A stretch of DNA of 64,000 nt, taken from positions 4,972,501 to 5,036,500 of the forward strand of contig NC_062982.1 in NCBI RefSeq assembly GCF_023078275.1, given 5' to 3'. Below, one piece after another: positions 22,516 to 32,544 of the stretch. The notes under the pieces are model-generated. The model ran no database searches. It had not been told where the DNA came from and saw nothing but the letters and a program-made list of their open reading frames with translations. The stretch is from Leguminivora glycinivorella. Lineage: Eukaryota; Arthropoda; Insecta; Lepidoptera; Tortricidae. Position 1 is the first letter of the stretch. Each line of letters begins with the position of its first letter. A program made the position numbers and the translations under genes.

Positions 22516-23589
22516 CTGCAACACCACACACATTACATCCCATTTTGTCCCAATTTAACCGATTAAGAATAGAAAAAAATATCAGAAATCATTTTAGAAA
22601 GATACTGGAGAAAATTTGACAGCCACCGGTTCGCTAACTCAGTTTTCTGCCCGTTGCTGTGTATTGGTTTCTGGAAGCTGAGATGGTACAGCATTGAGCG
22701 AGCGATCATGGTGGTGAGCTTGTCTCGTTTGACAGGAATGCTTGATTTAGGTAGGTACACAAGTTAACAAAAAGGTTCCTCTACACCAGATGCGTAATGT
22801 CGCATACTTAACTTTCGTAAATATTGTATCAGTCCATCACTCAGCTACACAGCTACTCAGTTACAAGTTGTAAATTAGATAGAAGCGGAACTTTCCAATG
22901 TAACATATTATTCTATAGCGATTCTTACTTGTCATTTGTAACTAGTAGCTTCGTGAAAGACCACAGATCTTCTGCCTTCTAATGTACTGTGTAGAGAATA
23001 GAGTATATTACGCATTTGGTGTAGTGCTTTTAGTGTGAACATATATTAATACTAAGAGACGATACAAGACAGACAAACATGAAGTTACCTCGTCATCGGC
23101 ACTGACAACAAAAGAAAATGTATGAGAATGATTGAACAAAGCACGAATTAGAACGAACTTCAACAACATCAATGACAACTCTTTTTCTCTAGTTCATTAG
23201 CAATATTAACATGCATATACAGCGCGTAAACGTAATAAGGGCGATAAATGAAACCAGGCATATAATTCAATATTGTTATCATTAATTAAGAGGTGTTTTT
23301 GAGTTACTTAATTTTCACCCCATAGAGAATTTTTGCAATGTTGTAAACGTGGTTGCGATGACAATCAATGACAACTGTCAACGAGCGTTTAACGCGTTAT
23401 TACGTTGCGGGCCGAATTAATTTGTATGGATAAAAAAATATTTCAATTTTAAGTAAAAGTTATCTAATTCCATTTTTTATGTCCTATACTCTCCATCGTT
23501 AAGAGGTTCGCCCGTATTAGGTTTACACCCTGTAAAGCTAGTACCTAAGCGGGTACTAAACTTTGATTTGGGAGGGACACTACATCTGT

Positions 23590-23737
23590 TAAAGCCTGAC
23601 CAGAAGTATTATGACTATTGTCAGGAGGGCGCTGTTATTCTAATGTATGGGGTGACAGTTCAGTATAGTATGAAGAAAATAGTTCTACTGGAATTCCGCA
23701 ACATGGCGCGTAGTCATATATTTGTGGTCAGGCTTTA
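23590..23737. mobile_element. TIR MITE with TAAAGCCTGACC ends (short form)
   Basis: TAAAGCCTGACCAG at the left and TGGTCAGGCTTTA at the right, 148 bp. Same end sequence as the 738-bp element at 2808-3545. TA borders. Confidence 0.75.
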
Positions 23738-24169
23738 GGTTCCTTGAGAAAAATGTTGTCTATGGATATCTACGGGAAAGAGATTAAATACCATTACATA
23801 GAACAAAATGTTGCCTTCACACATGTGATTTTTAAAACAATTATGTCTTTCCCAAAGATAGTCTCAAGTTAAGACCCATTTCTGTCACCCTTTTGACGAC
23901 AAGCATTATCCTTCCGATCGATAAAACTGCCTTGTTATACCCAAAAGTAGCGAATATCTCTGAGATCACAGCCAGATACGGCATTTTAGCTTCAAGTGGT
24001 CGAAAAGGTGATAAAAATCGGTCCCGAGACGTAAATTAAAAGGTAATGTGCAAATCAATTAGAAAGAGAACGACCGTATTTGAGTTTATGGCCAATAAAG
24101 GGGCCCCAAAGTGAAATATTCGATTTTAATGCGTCTGCGATTGAAATCTGCACTAATGGTATTGAAAAC

Positions 24170-24330
24170 TGCCAATTGGCCACTCAAGTCTCAGGCTCGC
24201 AGCACCTTCAAATCAAGAGTGAACAGGCATCTTCTGGGCGAGCTCACTCCATCGTAGGCTACGTCTTTGCCTTTGGCATCAAGAGTAAGCCCATTTATAA
24301 TTAATATTAATTTATGCGCTAAGTCCTTGG
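24170..24330 (+). pseudogene. LINE C-terminal remnant
   Basis: One frame reads STFKSRVNRHLLGELTPS, which resembles the extreme C terminus of many LINE ORF2 proteins, followed by AT-rich 3' sequence. Broken on the 5' side. Confidence 0.45.
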
Positions 24331-25085
24331 TAAGGTTGACTAGATTGATCAAGTGAGTTTTCCAGAATGTTCTAATCAAAAATCTGATTCCAAGTAATCG
24401 TGTGCGAAATTTTTTGGAAACATCGTTCACTTATCCACTTCTATTCCGGACTGTAATTTACCTCTAGACTGGATATACAAAAGTTAAAACATGCAGAACT
24501 TAACAAAAATAATCCATCAGAAAAGTTTTCGCTCCAAAGAAAAACTGATTCAAATGTACCTCAACAGAAATTTTAAATTAAAATCTGTCCATTCGAAATG
24601 CACTCGCAGAATTCAATTTGAGACAGAAATCTATCGCGTCCGCAGATATTAGCAGGAAATGAGATGGCAGCGAAGTAATCGACTAGAAATGTAAAACTTA
24701 TTAGAAATGTAGACGGAAAACGATACGGTCATTCCTTGGGTAGCGCGATCATGATGAGTTTTTTTAATGTTGAGTGAATTGAAGAAATGGTAGAAAGATT
24801 TTGTAAAGTTTCTTTACAAATGCCATTTGTCAATAAATAAATACATAATTAATTGAATTGAATACATATTAGTTTTCTGATGTTGCATTGTACTGTACAT
24901 TTGACGATGAGGATGGTATGATGTTTTGTGGAAGTATTTATAATTATTTAGAAGTTTAATTTTTATGTTGTAAATCTTACAAGGAAGCCTGTTATTTTCT
25001 TATTATCGTCATGGTTTTTACAAACATCATCATAATGATCATCGATATTATAAGCATCAGCATACTCTTCATTATCCTTATAAAA

Positions 25086-25262
25086 TTAATTATTGTCTTC
25101 AACATCCACATCATCATTATCCTCTTCATTACTGTCTAAAAAATGATTACCAGCATCACCCTCATCATCATCAATAACAACATCAACATTATCATCATCT
25201 CTGTCACCATCTTCAATAACAACATCATCATCATCATCGTGACCGCGCCCATGATGGTGGAA
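25086..25262. repeat. CAT/ATC-rich triplet repeat
   Basis: Interrupted CATCAT/ATC triplets over about 180 bp, ending 28 bp downstream (in gene direction) of the netrin linker exon. On the minus strand it reads as an aspartate-rich frame, which I take as a repeat artefact. Confidence 0.75.
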
Positions 25263-25289
25263 GTGCAATGAAGGCCACTTACTACTTAC

Positions 25290-25352
25290 CGCGCGCCGGC
25301 TCCCCGTCGACAGCCTCCATAGCCTGTACTGCCGTCACCACTCGTGGGATAC
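25290..25352 (-). CDS. Netrin exon, linker between EGF3 and NTR
   Basis: A 63-nt microexon encoding IPRVVTAVQAMEAVDGEPAR, the short variable linker that in netrins joins the ...HIAPCI end of the third laminin-EGF module to the NTR domain. Sequence conservation here is low in the family, so the call rests on three things: the IPR start, exact phase matching on both sides (GT completes an arginine codon; the last G starts an alanine codon), and good splice sites (TTCTCAG before 25352; GTAAGT from 25289). Confidence 0.88.
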
Positions 25353-25810
25353 CTGAGAACAGATGATTATAGTGTGTAAACAATATTTAAGTAAGAACCA
25401 AAAAGTTATATTTTTACTGTTTTTTTCACATTAAACGAACAAAGGTTAGATACAAATTTATTTATTCATGGTTTCGGACAGTTCTGGCAAGATCCGAGCT
25501 AATGGCCTTTCAGAATAAACATCAGTCTGGTAATTCTAACCAAATATACTTAATAAAACCGATATCAGATTCCAATTAATTCCGATTTCATCCCGACATG
25601 AGCTGAGTTGTAAATTTTACATCTTCGACCAATAATACCGTACATAATTATGTGCTATGGTCATTAAAATATAGAAAAACAAAAACAAGATGGGCCACCT
25701 GATAAAGCAAGATGATAAACATAAACGCGTATCGCGTTCGACCCGTGTGTGTTTAAAAAATGTGTGCAAAACGCGAGAGCCAGTCATCCTGTCTGGTCAC
25801 AAAAGGGACG

Positions 25811-26180
25811 AAAGAACACGTATGCACGGACGCGATGTGGCTAATGACTGCTGAAAGCCCTATGGCGAAGCTGGTTGCACGTGGTGCGGTCACGCCGCCC
25901 TTGAAACGGGCATTGCCCGCGTCTGGTCTACAGTAAGGACTGAGTTACTCGTATGCAGGGCGCGATGTGGCTCCTCGACTTTGGAGCTCCTTGGCGCAGC
26001 TAGTTGCATGTGCGGTCACGGTTGCGGGCATTGCCCGCGTCTACTCACGTAACTCACGTATAAATACTAAAGGGCCCAATGTGACTCCTCGACTGCTGGT
26101 AGCCCTTAGCGCAGCGGTTAATACACGTGGTGCCGGTCACGTCACCCTTGCACGGGCATTGCCCGCGTCTGGTCTACACT
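25811..26180 (-). pseudogene. Three decayed tandem copies of netrin EGF3 exon part
   Basis: Three copies of about 120 bp repeat the 3' two thirds of the adjacent exon plus some 20-25 bp of following intron. Taking CGGGCATTGCCCGC as anchor (plus strand), they start at 25907, 26025 and 26153, with the real exon at 26276: spacings 118, 128 and 123 bp. All three lack two bases present in the real exon just upstream of this anchor. The copy nearest the exon (about 26058-26173) keeps an AG and a GTGAGT at its borders and an open frame (CINRCAKGYQQSRSHIG), but its 116-nt length would shift the frame. The two outer copies are more decayed, one with an internal stop. Confidence 0.85.
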
Positions 26181-26190
26181 AGGGACTCAC

Positions 26191-26340
26191 GTATGCATGG
26201 CGCAATGTGGCTCCTCGACTGCTGGTAGCCCTTAGCGCAGCGGTTACACGTGGTGCCGGTCACGCCGTCCTTGCACGGGCATTGCCCGCTCGTCTGGTTG
26301 CAGGTTTTGCCGCTCGCTCCCACTGGATGGCAGTCGCATG
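26191..26340 (-). CDS. Netrin exon, third laminin-type EGF module
   Basis: Encodes CDCHPVGASGKTCNQTSG then QCPCKDGVTGTTCNRCAKGY and QQSRSHIAPCI, an almost textbook netrin LE3 module with all its cysteines. LE3 is part of the rod that carries DCC-binding surface in netrins (family knowledge). The acceptor is TCCACAG before 26340 and the donor GTGAGT starts at 26190. CA at its start completes a proline codon begun by the previous exon; C at its end is completed by GT of the linker exon. The adjoining downstream intron holds decayed duplicates of this exon. Confidence 0.96.
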
Positions 26341-26629
26341 CTGTGGAAGAGATAGAGGTGGTTAGATTTTCCTAAAAGTAGAATTTGATACAAGTCGATG
26401 AATAGCAGAAAAATATTTATATTTTAAACTAGATACATACATTTCTCCTTATGGCATCATTTTTTAATAATATGATGCACTTAAGGATAAATGCCTAAAA
26501 GCCCCTTGGCAAGTAAGGCTGGGTTCGAACTAGCACTTCTTGTAGGTTAGAAGTCCGAGTCAAAAACGTCTATAGGTATTATATTTGGCCCCTATACTCT
26601 CTTTGGGATTGTAACAGATAAATTAAGTT

Positions 26630-28843
26630 CAATCAATCAATCAATCAATCAAATTTTTTATTTGCTGATAAAACATAATACAATGCATGCAAACATAGTT
26701 GTGAACATTACATCACTGGTAATGTCAAAATAATAATTAAAATAGAAATAGATTACAATTAGAATAAAAGAAAACAAAATTATAGATTATAAAAAGGGAA
26801 TACGATTTAAAATAAAATAATAATAATAATTTAAAAGTCAGGTACTAATACTTGCATATTGCGAAACTAAGAATGTCAAGATAGAAGAGATACAAAGATA
26901 ATGTGATGTAATTAGATGACCGGAGTGTATAATTATGTGTCGATTTTTTATTTTAATTTTCATTCTAAATGTTTAATCTAATGCTCTAGCAAAGTACTCT
27001 TTGATGGAATAATATGGCTTACTTGTAAAATATTGTCTAAGTTTTCTTTGAAACGTTCTAAGATCTGGGCATTCTTTAATGTCTTTATCCAACTTATTAT
27101 AAACTCTTACAGCAGTGTTGTTTAAACTCTTGTCAAAATACCTAAAATTACTCTTAATTACTAACATGTCATCCTTATTTCTAAAATTACTGCGTACATT
27201 TTGTCTGGCTATTTTAAAAAGGTGTTTGTTTTTAAAGACATATAGGCATATAGAGTAAAGGTAAAGGGAGACAACTGTTAAGATGTTATGCTCTATAAAT
27301 ATACACCTATGCGTTTCTGGTATACCGGAACATCCTTCTAGGAACCTTAGAGCTTTTTTCTGCTTTAAGAGCACATCTTGTATGTTTGTGCCGTTTCCCC
27401 ATACTTCTATGCAGTACCTCATAATGCTTTCGAAATACGAATAATATACCATTTTTAGCGTATCGTTATCGGCAAAGCTGGAGAGGCACTTTAAAGCGTA
27501 ACAAGCACTGGCCAACCGGTTACTAACTTTTTCAATTTGCTTGTGCCATCTTAAAAATGGGTCTAATTCAACACCCAGAAATGTAACACAGTCAGATTTT
27601 GCTATCGGAATATTACAAATGGGGTCCGGGCTATTAAACCCACGACGAAAGATCATGTAAAAACATTTATCACAGTTCATTTTTAAACAGTTTGCAGAGA
27701 ACCACTTAGAAAGATCTGACCAGCATTTTTGCATTTTCATATTTAGTTCATGTTTAGTGCGAGCCTTAATAATGATGCTGGTATCATCAGCATAAAGATA
27801 CGGTGTTCCTGTGGTAATAGATTGTGGTAAATCATTAATGAAAATAATAAAAAGCAGAGGGCCTAACACCGATCCTTGTGGAACACCGTATCTTAAGATA
27901 GCTTCATCCGACTGAAATATATCCTGGGCTTTTCTGACTTCGACATACTGGGAGCGGTTAGTAAGGTAGGAATTTAGCAGGTTCCAGGCTGTACCACGTA
28001 CACCATATGCTTCCAATTTTGTGAGGAGTATTCCGTGATCAACACAGTCGAATGCCTTGGTAAGATCACAGAATACTCCTCCACAGTAGTATCCATCATT
28101 AAGTGCCAGCATTACTTCAGTGACTAAATTAATAACTGCAGATGAAGTATTCTTATTAGTTCTAAAGCCGTACTGATAATCAGATAATAACCCATATTTG
28201 TTGAAGTGTCTTTCCAGCCTGAGAAACAAACATTTCTCAAAGATCTTGGACAATACCGAAAGTATGGATATCGGGCGAAAATTGCCAACATCAGTCTTAC
28301 AACCTTTTTTATAAATCGCAATTACTTTTGCTCTTTTAAGCTGAGATGGAAAGACACCCTGAGCTATGCTTTCATTAAAAATTATACATAGAGGAGTGCA
28401 TAAAATATCTATGTGTCTCTTAATCATTATAGTGCTTAAATCATCATGGCCTCTCGCGTTACTATTTTTGAGATTTTTTGTTACTCGTATTATTTCTGGT
28501 TCGGTAATTGGTTCTACAAAAATTGAACCAATGTTTTTTCTATTGGTTACTTTTTTCAAAGATGTTTTAAATGCTAAGTTTCCTTTATCACCTTCAGTTT
28601 TACCTACATTTACAAAAAAATCATTAAAGATGTCGGCTATCTTTTTCTGGTCATCAATAACAGTGTCACCTTTTTTTATCTTTAGTTCGTTATTTTTACT
28701 GTTTATGGATTTTCCACCAGTATTTTCACTAACCATCTTCCATATGGCCTTTGATTTACTTTTGGCATTACTTAAAGTTCTCCGGATGTTTAATTTCTTA
28801 GCCGTTATTAGAGTTTTACGAAAGATTTTTTTGTAAGAAGTTT
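26630..28843 (-). mobile_element. 5'-truncated CR1/Jockey-type LINE
   Basis: A non-LTR retrotransposon copy made of the RT part of ORF2, a 3' UTR (26652-26972) and a simple-repeat tail of four to five ATCA units (26630-26652). The endonuclease and ORF1 are missing, as in usual 5' truncation during target-primed insertion. It lies in a netrin intron in the sense direction. Clear target duplications were not found. Confidence 0.85.
26973..28736 (-). CDS. LINE reverse transcriptase (truncated ORF2)
   Basis: A 587-codon open frame (in fact open from about 28838, without an upstream ATG of its own) encoding an RT domain of the CR1/Jockey group. It would copy element RNA at nicked target DNA. Motifs in order: NFRPISILSVLSKIFEK, YGFRTNKNTSSAV, FCDLTKAFDCVDHGILLTKL, YGVPQGSVLGPLLFIIFIND and LYADDTS at about residue 312, so the catalytic aspartates are intact. 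No stop or frameshift interrupts it. Without the N-terminal endonuclease it is unlikely to move by itself. It resembles the ORF2 at 42356-45208 in layout but is a different family. Confidence 0.9.
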   Translation of the reverse strand: MVSENTGGKSINSKNNELKIKKGDTVIDDQKKIADIFNDFFVNVGKTEGDKGNLAFKTSLKKVTNRKNIGSIFVEPITEPEIIRVTKNLKNSNARGHDDLSTIMIKRHIDILCTPLCIIFNESIAQGVFPSQLKRAKVIAIYKKGCKTDVGNFRPISILSVLSKIFEKCLFLRLERHFNKYGLLSDYQYGFRTNKNTSSAVINLVTEVMLALNDGYYCGGVFCDLTKAFDCVDHGILLTKLEAYGVRGTAWNLLNSYLTNRSQYVEVRKAQDIFQSDEAILRYGVPQGSVLGPLLFIIFINDLPQSITTGTPYLYADDTSIIIKARTKHELNMKMQKCWSDLSKWFSANCLKMNCDKCFYMIFRRGFNSPDPICNIPIAKSDCVTFLGVELDPFLRWHKQIEKVSNRLASACYALKCLSSFADNDTLKMVYYSYFESIMRYCIEVWGNGTNIQDVLLKQKKALRFLEGCSGIPETHRCIFIEHNILTVVSLYLYSICLYVFKNKHLFKIARQNVRSNFRNKDDMLVIKSNFRYFDKSLNNTAVRVYNKLDKDIKECPDLRTFQRKLRQYFTSKPYYSIKEYFARALD

Positions 28844-29192
28844 ATAGCTTATTGATGACATAACCACATTTGGATGCAATCTGTTTATAAAATAGAGTTA
28901 CCTACAGTTGTTTGCTTCAATACGTATGAGCAGTACACCTAAGTTCATTTGATGTTCAAAGAGTTTATTTAGTTGACTGCAATCTAGTTTGTCGTCACAG
29001 ACAATCCAATTGTCGTGATTCAAATCGGCAAAACTAACACTCAGACAAGAGACAATTCAATTGAGATATTTGTGATAACAAGCCATTTTATAAATTGTGA
29101 AACTTGACAAGACGCAAAAGAAAAATAAGTTCGTAGGAACTGTATTCAAAATAACAAATCAAACTACGCGTAAAAAGTTTATGTACCTACTG

Positions 29193-29231
29193 GTATTTTT
29201 TAACATCTTAACCAAAGATGTTAAAAAATAC
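29193..29231. repeat. Short perfect hairpin
   Basis: Arms GTATTTTTTAACATCTT and its exact complement with a 5-nt loop. Confidence 0.7.
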
Positions 29232-29280
29232 GTTTAAACGCGGACAGATATCTCTATGCTAGCTCTAATAATAGTGCCTT

Positions 29281-30072
29281 TTTAACCGCCTTCCAAATCT
29301 CAAAGGAACCCCTGTTCTCAATTCGTCTGTATTTTTTTTGTTTGTTTTTTTTTTTAATTTTTTTTAATGTTTTTTCCTCGATATCTCCGTCGTTACTGGA
29401 CCGATTTTGAAATTTTTTTTTTGATTGTATGTATATGCATACAGATTGGTCCCATTTTTCTCAGAACTCAGTTCTGATGATGGGATCCTGGAGAAATCGA
29501 GGGAACTCCTCAAATCTGAAAGGCATACATATGGTGATTTTTGTGTTTTTAAAGGAACAGCATGCATTTACGTACGGAACAGTGACATTTGGTGCAGTGG
29601 AACTCCTGATGATGGTCAGAATGGAAATCCTCAAATCTGAACGGCACACTTATAGTGACTTTGGTATTTTTATAAGAACAGCTTACACTTACGTCCAGAT
29701 TTCCAGAACAGTGACATTTGGTCCAGTGGAACTGCTGATGATGGTCAGAACGGAACTCCTCAAATCTGAACGGCACACTTATAGTGACTTTGGTATTTTT
29801 ATAAGAACAGCATGCACTTACGTCCAGAACAGTGACATTTGGTGCAGTGGAACTGCTGATGAAGAGTGAGCCGCCCCTGGTTAGAGTTCCGTTTTGATAA
29901 TCATTATCATCTGTAAGTACTTCAGAATAATCCAAATTTCAAAATTGGTTCAGAAATGACGGAGATATCGAATAACAAACATTAAAAAATATACAGACGA
30001 ATTGATAACATAATCCAACATTTGAAAGTGTTTATCACCAAAACCCCAAAGGAAGGCGGTTTTTTTTTTCTT
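29281..30072 (+). mobile_element. 121-bp-unit tandem-repeat element, copy B
   Basis: The left end carries TTTAACCGCCTTCCAAATCT and the right end CAAAGGAAGGCGGTTTT, short inverted ends. Between them are CTCGATATCTCCGTCGTTAC, about three and a half 121-bp units, AGTGAGCCGCCCCTGGTT and CAGAAATGACGGAGATATCG (itself the inverse of the left CGATATCTCCGTC block). No protein frame survives across units because 121 is not a multiple of three. Closely similar to copy C at 36611-37365. Confidence 0.8.
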
Positions 30073-31319
30073 AAAAATTATTTACATACATTTTAAAAAG
30101 GCTACAGTTTCTAGAGGAAAAATTTAATGTAGTCCTAAGGCTATACCTATCTGCCATTTCGGGGATATTACGCCGTAATGTTCCACCCGGTATATACTGA
30201 TTTTATAGTGTTATACTACAAAATAGCACTACAACAATGTTACCAAAACCCGCAAGAATCCCAAACACTGATTACAATCACTCAATCCCCGAGAATCACT
30301 ATTATCACGACCCTCCGCGGTCGACCCGAAAAAGGCTTGTCCACTCAACTGGCAAATGTGATCGGCCATCAAAACACTCAGGCACCCTATAGTTGTCCGA
30401 GTTGCCCCGAATCCCGGAGCCCTCGTAAAGTGAGAATTGCCCCGGGTTTCTTGAAGATAATTGGGTTTGGGGCTGATTGACCTGACCTTTTGGGAGTGCG
30501 TCAAAACTATCCTGGAGGCAGTGGGAAATTTAAATGGTGATAGAAAGGAACTCTGCAGTTTTCGGCATAGTAGTATCTGTTTGGTTTTTCTTCACCTTAA
30601 AATAGGCTGAATGTTTTTCCATAGGAAACCAAAAGTATCTAGTTTCTTTTAAAAACCCTAAGAATGAGAATGACTCACTTTTACAATATACGATTACGTC
30701 AACTTATTACTTTTCAGCCAACATAGGCGCAGGCGTTGCTGAATTCGCTAATAAATTTAATAACGAGTAAGTTCGACAAATTACTTGATTTACTTTTTTT
30801 ATCCGCCTGACAGCTAGTCATCTCAATTTTACTATATTGACTGTAAAAAAATAAACTATATGTAATAATTATACTATATGTATAATTACATTTCTTACAC
30901 ATCACGTAACTTTAAGTACATTATCAAACCCAACATCGTTATCAACTGCAAGTCAGCACGGTCCAAAACCAATGTGCTCGAATAGTTTGCTCCCTTGGGT
31001 GTCATTCCGTCCCGGGCCATTTCGCGCTCTAGGCCGGCAATTTTATGGTGGCCATTCGGCAGGCCGACAAACGGCTGCTGTGGTGGCTTTTGTTTTTTAG
31101 TTTGCGATTGCTGACGGTCTGATATTGGGTTGTATTGGATTTTCGCGGGTTTATGTTACGGGATTGGAAATGTTGTTTGGGATGGAGTTGTAAAAAAGGT
31201 TTATGGATTTTTGTTAACTTATAAAAATAATTAAGTTAGGCAACATCGGCAAGTATTCGAGTATAGGCACAACTAAGTGTTTCACAATTTATTGAAATTT
31301 TATTTATGATTAAGTTATG

Positions 31320-31440
31320 ATTATGTATGAGACTGGTACATGGGGCCCCGGACATTTGGACATTCGGGAGCCGAAGCCAACAGCGCAGAGGATGTTATTG
31401 AATGAAGGGGAATAAAGGTTTTTTTCTCTATACTATAAAA
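31320..31440 (+). mobile_element. Possible retroelement 3' remnant
   Basis: GGACATTTGGACATTCGGGA, then an AATAAAGG signal and a T/A-rich end. It resembles a retroposon 3' end, but no frame or family is certain. Confidence 0.3.
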
Positions 31441-31544
31441 AAAATGAGACTGGTGTATCTTTAGGTATTATTTAGTTGACTCTAAGACCAAATTATTTCA
31501 TAGGAAATATTTTAATTTGTGTTTTTTTAGTAGACATTTTTTTA

Positions 31545-31600
31545 GTAGAGTACGCTGGTTCGAATCCAGCATTGGACACTTGGAGGCCATGGTCAGTTTT
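31545..31600 (+). mobile_element. SINE head remnant (B box)
   Basis: GCTGGTTCGAATCCAGC contains a canonical pol III B box. No A box is found at the right distance and no tRNA folds. Probably a truncated tRNA-derived SINE. Confidence 0.4.
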
Positions 31601-32355
31601 TATTTGTATATGACATTTATTTCAGTTTATTATTTAGTTGAGTCGTATAAATTCCATGAAAGTACATATACTTATGTTTGTTTTCTTTGATTTCGTTTAT
31701 AGAAGCATTTAACTTTAACTTGGCTTGAGATCTAACTAAGATTCTTTTGAAACAATCTTAAAATAATCGAATACACTCAAAGATCTCACAATAATCTATA
31801 AATAACAGAACAATCTAAAATAAAATAAAATAAAGCAACGTTCAAAACTTTCACTTATCCCTTCAGCCTTTGCTTGAACTCAATAAAAACTTTTTATACC
31901 CTCTTTTATTGCGATACAATTTGACTCCTAAGCCCTTATTGCACTTACGTCCTTCTACAAACGCATAACCACATATTATAAGCTTTTTTGGTGCTATGCT
32001 GATACTCGGAAGAAAGAACGTCGTAAGTGAGTTTCGTACATTTTTTGAGTTTTTTATGGGAGTTTAAACGGTTCTTGTTTAATTCTTTGAGCGTTAGTTT
32101 AATTATGGAACGTTATTGCTCTTTTTATTTCAGTCCGATGATAATAATACATGTAATTTGAAAGTTGTAAAAGTACCTAAACGGCCAAAAAGAATGCCGA
32201 AATCGTAGAGCGTTGTCTCTTTCTTGCTTATGTGACGTTAATTGTCTCTTTCCACAAACCGATGTGTATGGCCGTGTACTGTACCTACAGTATTAATATT
32301 AATTATAGAAGAGACGGTAATTTTGCTTCCAATTTTTTGACTGAAAATAACTTAC

Positions 32356-32544
32356 GTTTGCAAGCCTTCTTGTGCGTGATAGGCTTGGTAGGGTCTCTAT
32401 AATACCCCTCCCGGCAGTAATGGCAGTGTCTGCCAGCAGTAAAGTGTCTGCACTTGAGGCAGACACCTCCGCTGGCACGGCCGGACAGTTTGTATAGCTC
32501 CATGTTGAACCGACAGCGGCGTGCGTGCCCGTTGCAGTTGCATT
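32356..32544 (-). CDS. Netrin exon, second laminin-type EGF module
   Basis: The first netrin exon visible in this window. It encodes CNCNGHARRCRFN, MELYKLSGRASGGVCLKC, RHFTAGRHCHYCREGYYRD and PTKPITHKKACK, the netrin LE2 module with all its cysteines; MELYKLSG and GRHCHYC are hallmark stretches of the family. The acceptor TTTTCAG precedes 32544 after a pyrimidine-rich tract, and the donor GTAAG begins at 32355. It begins with AA, completing a codon whose first base lies in an unseen upstream exon. The signal peptide, laminin N-terminal domain and LE1 must be encoded further upstream, probably beyond 64000. Confidence 0.97.

Larger units (their letters stand above)
22516..25289 (-). other. Netrin intron (linker to NTR)
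   Basis: A 2.77-kb intron with GT-AG ends. It contains a MITE (23590-23737), a LINE remnant (24170-24330) and CAT-triplet sequence (25086-25262). Otherwise featureless. Confidence 0.75.
26341..32355 (-). other. Netrin intron (EGF2 to EGF3), 6.0 kb
   Basis: GT-AG intron. It contains a 5'-truncated LINE in gene orientation (26630-28843), a 121-bp-unit element (29281-30072), small palindromes and LINE/SINE remnants. The stretch 30073-31320 shows nothing recognisable. Confidence 0.8.

Noticed and set aside
25086..25268. Aspartate-rich minus-strand frame beside a netrin exon
   Set aside because: Translation of a CAT/ATC triplet repeat in an intron after a clear donor site.
28366..28836. 156-codon plus-strand frame
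   Set aside because: Antisense of the intact reverse transcriptase frame.
29429..29935. Long frames on both strands in the 121-bp repeat elements (also at 1399-1815 and 36498-37229)
   Set aside because: They come from repeated units without stops; frames rotate because 121 is not a multiple of three, and no domain is seen.
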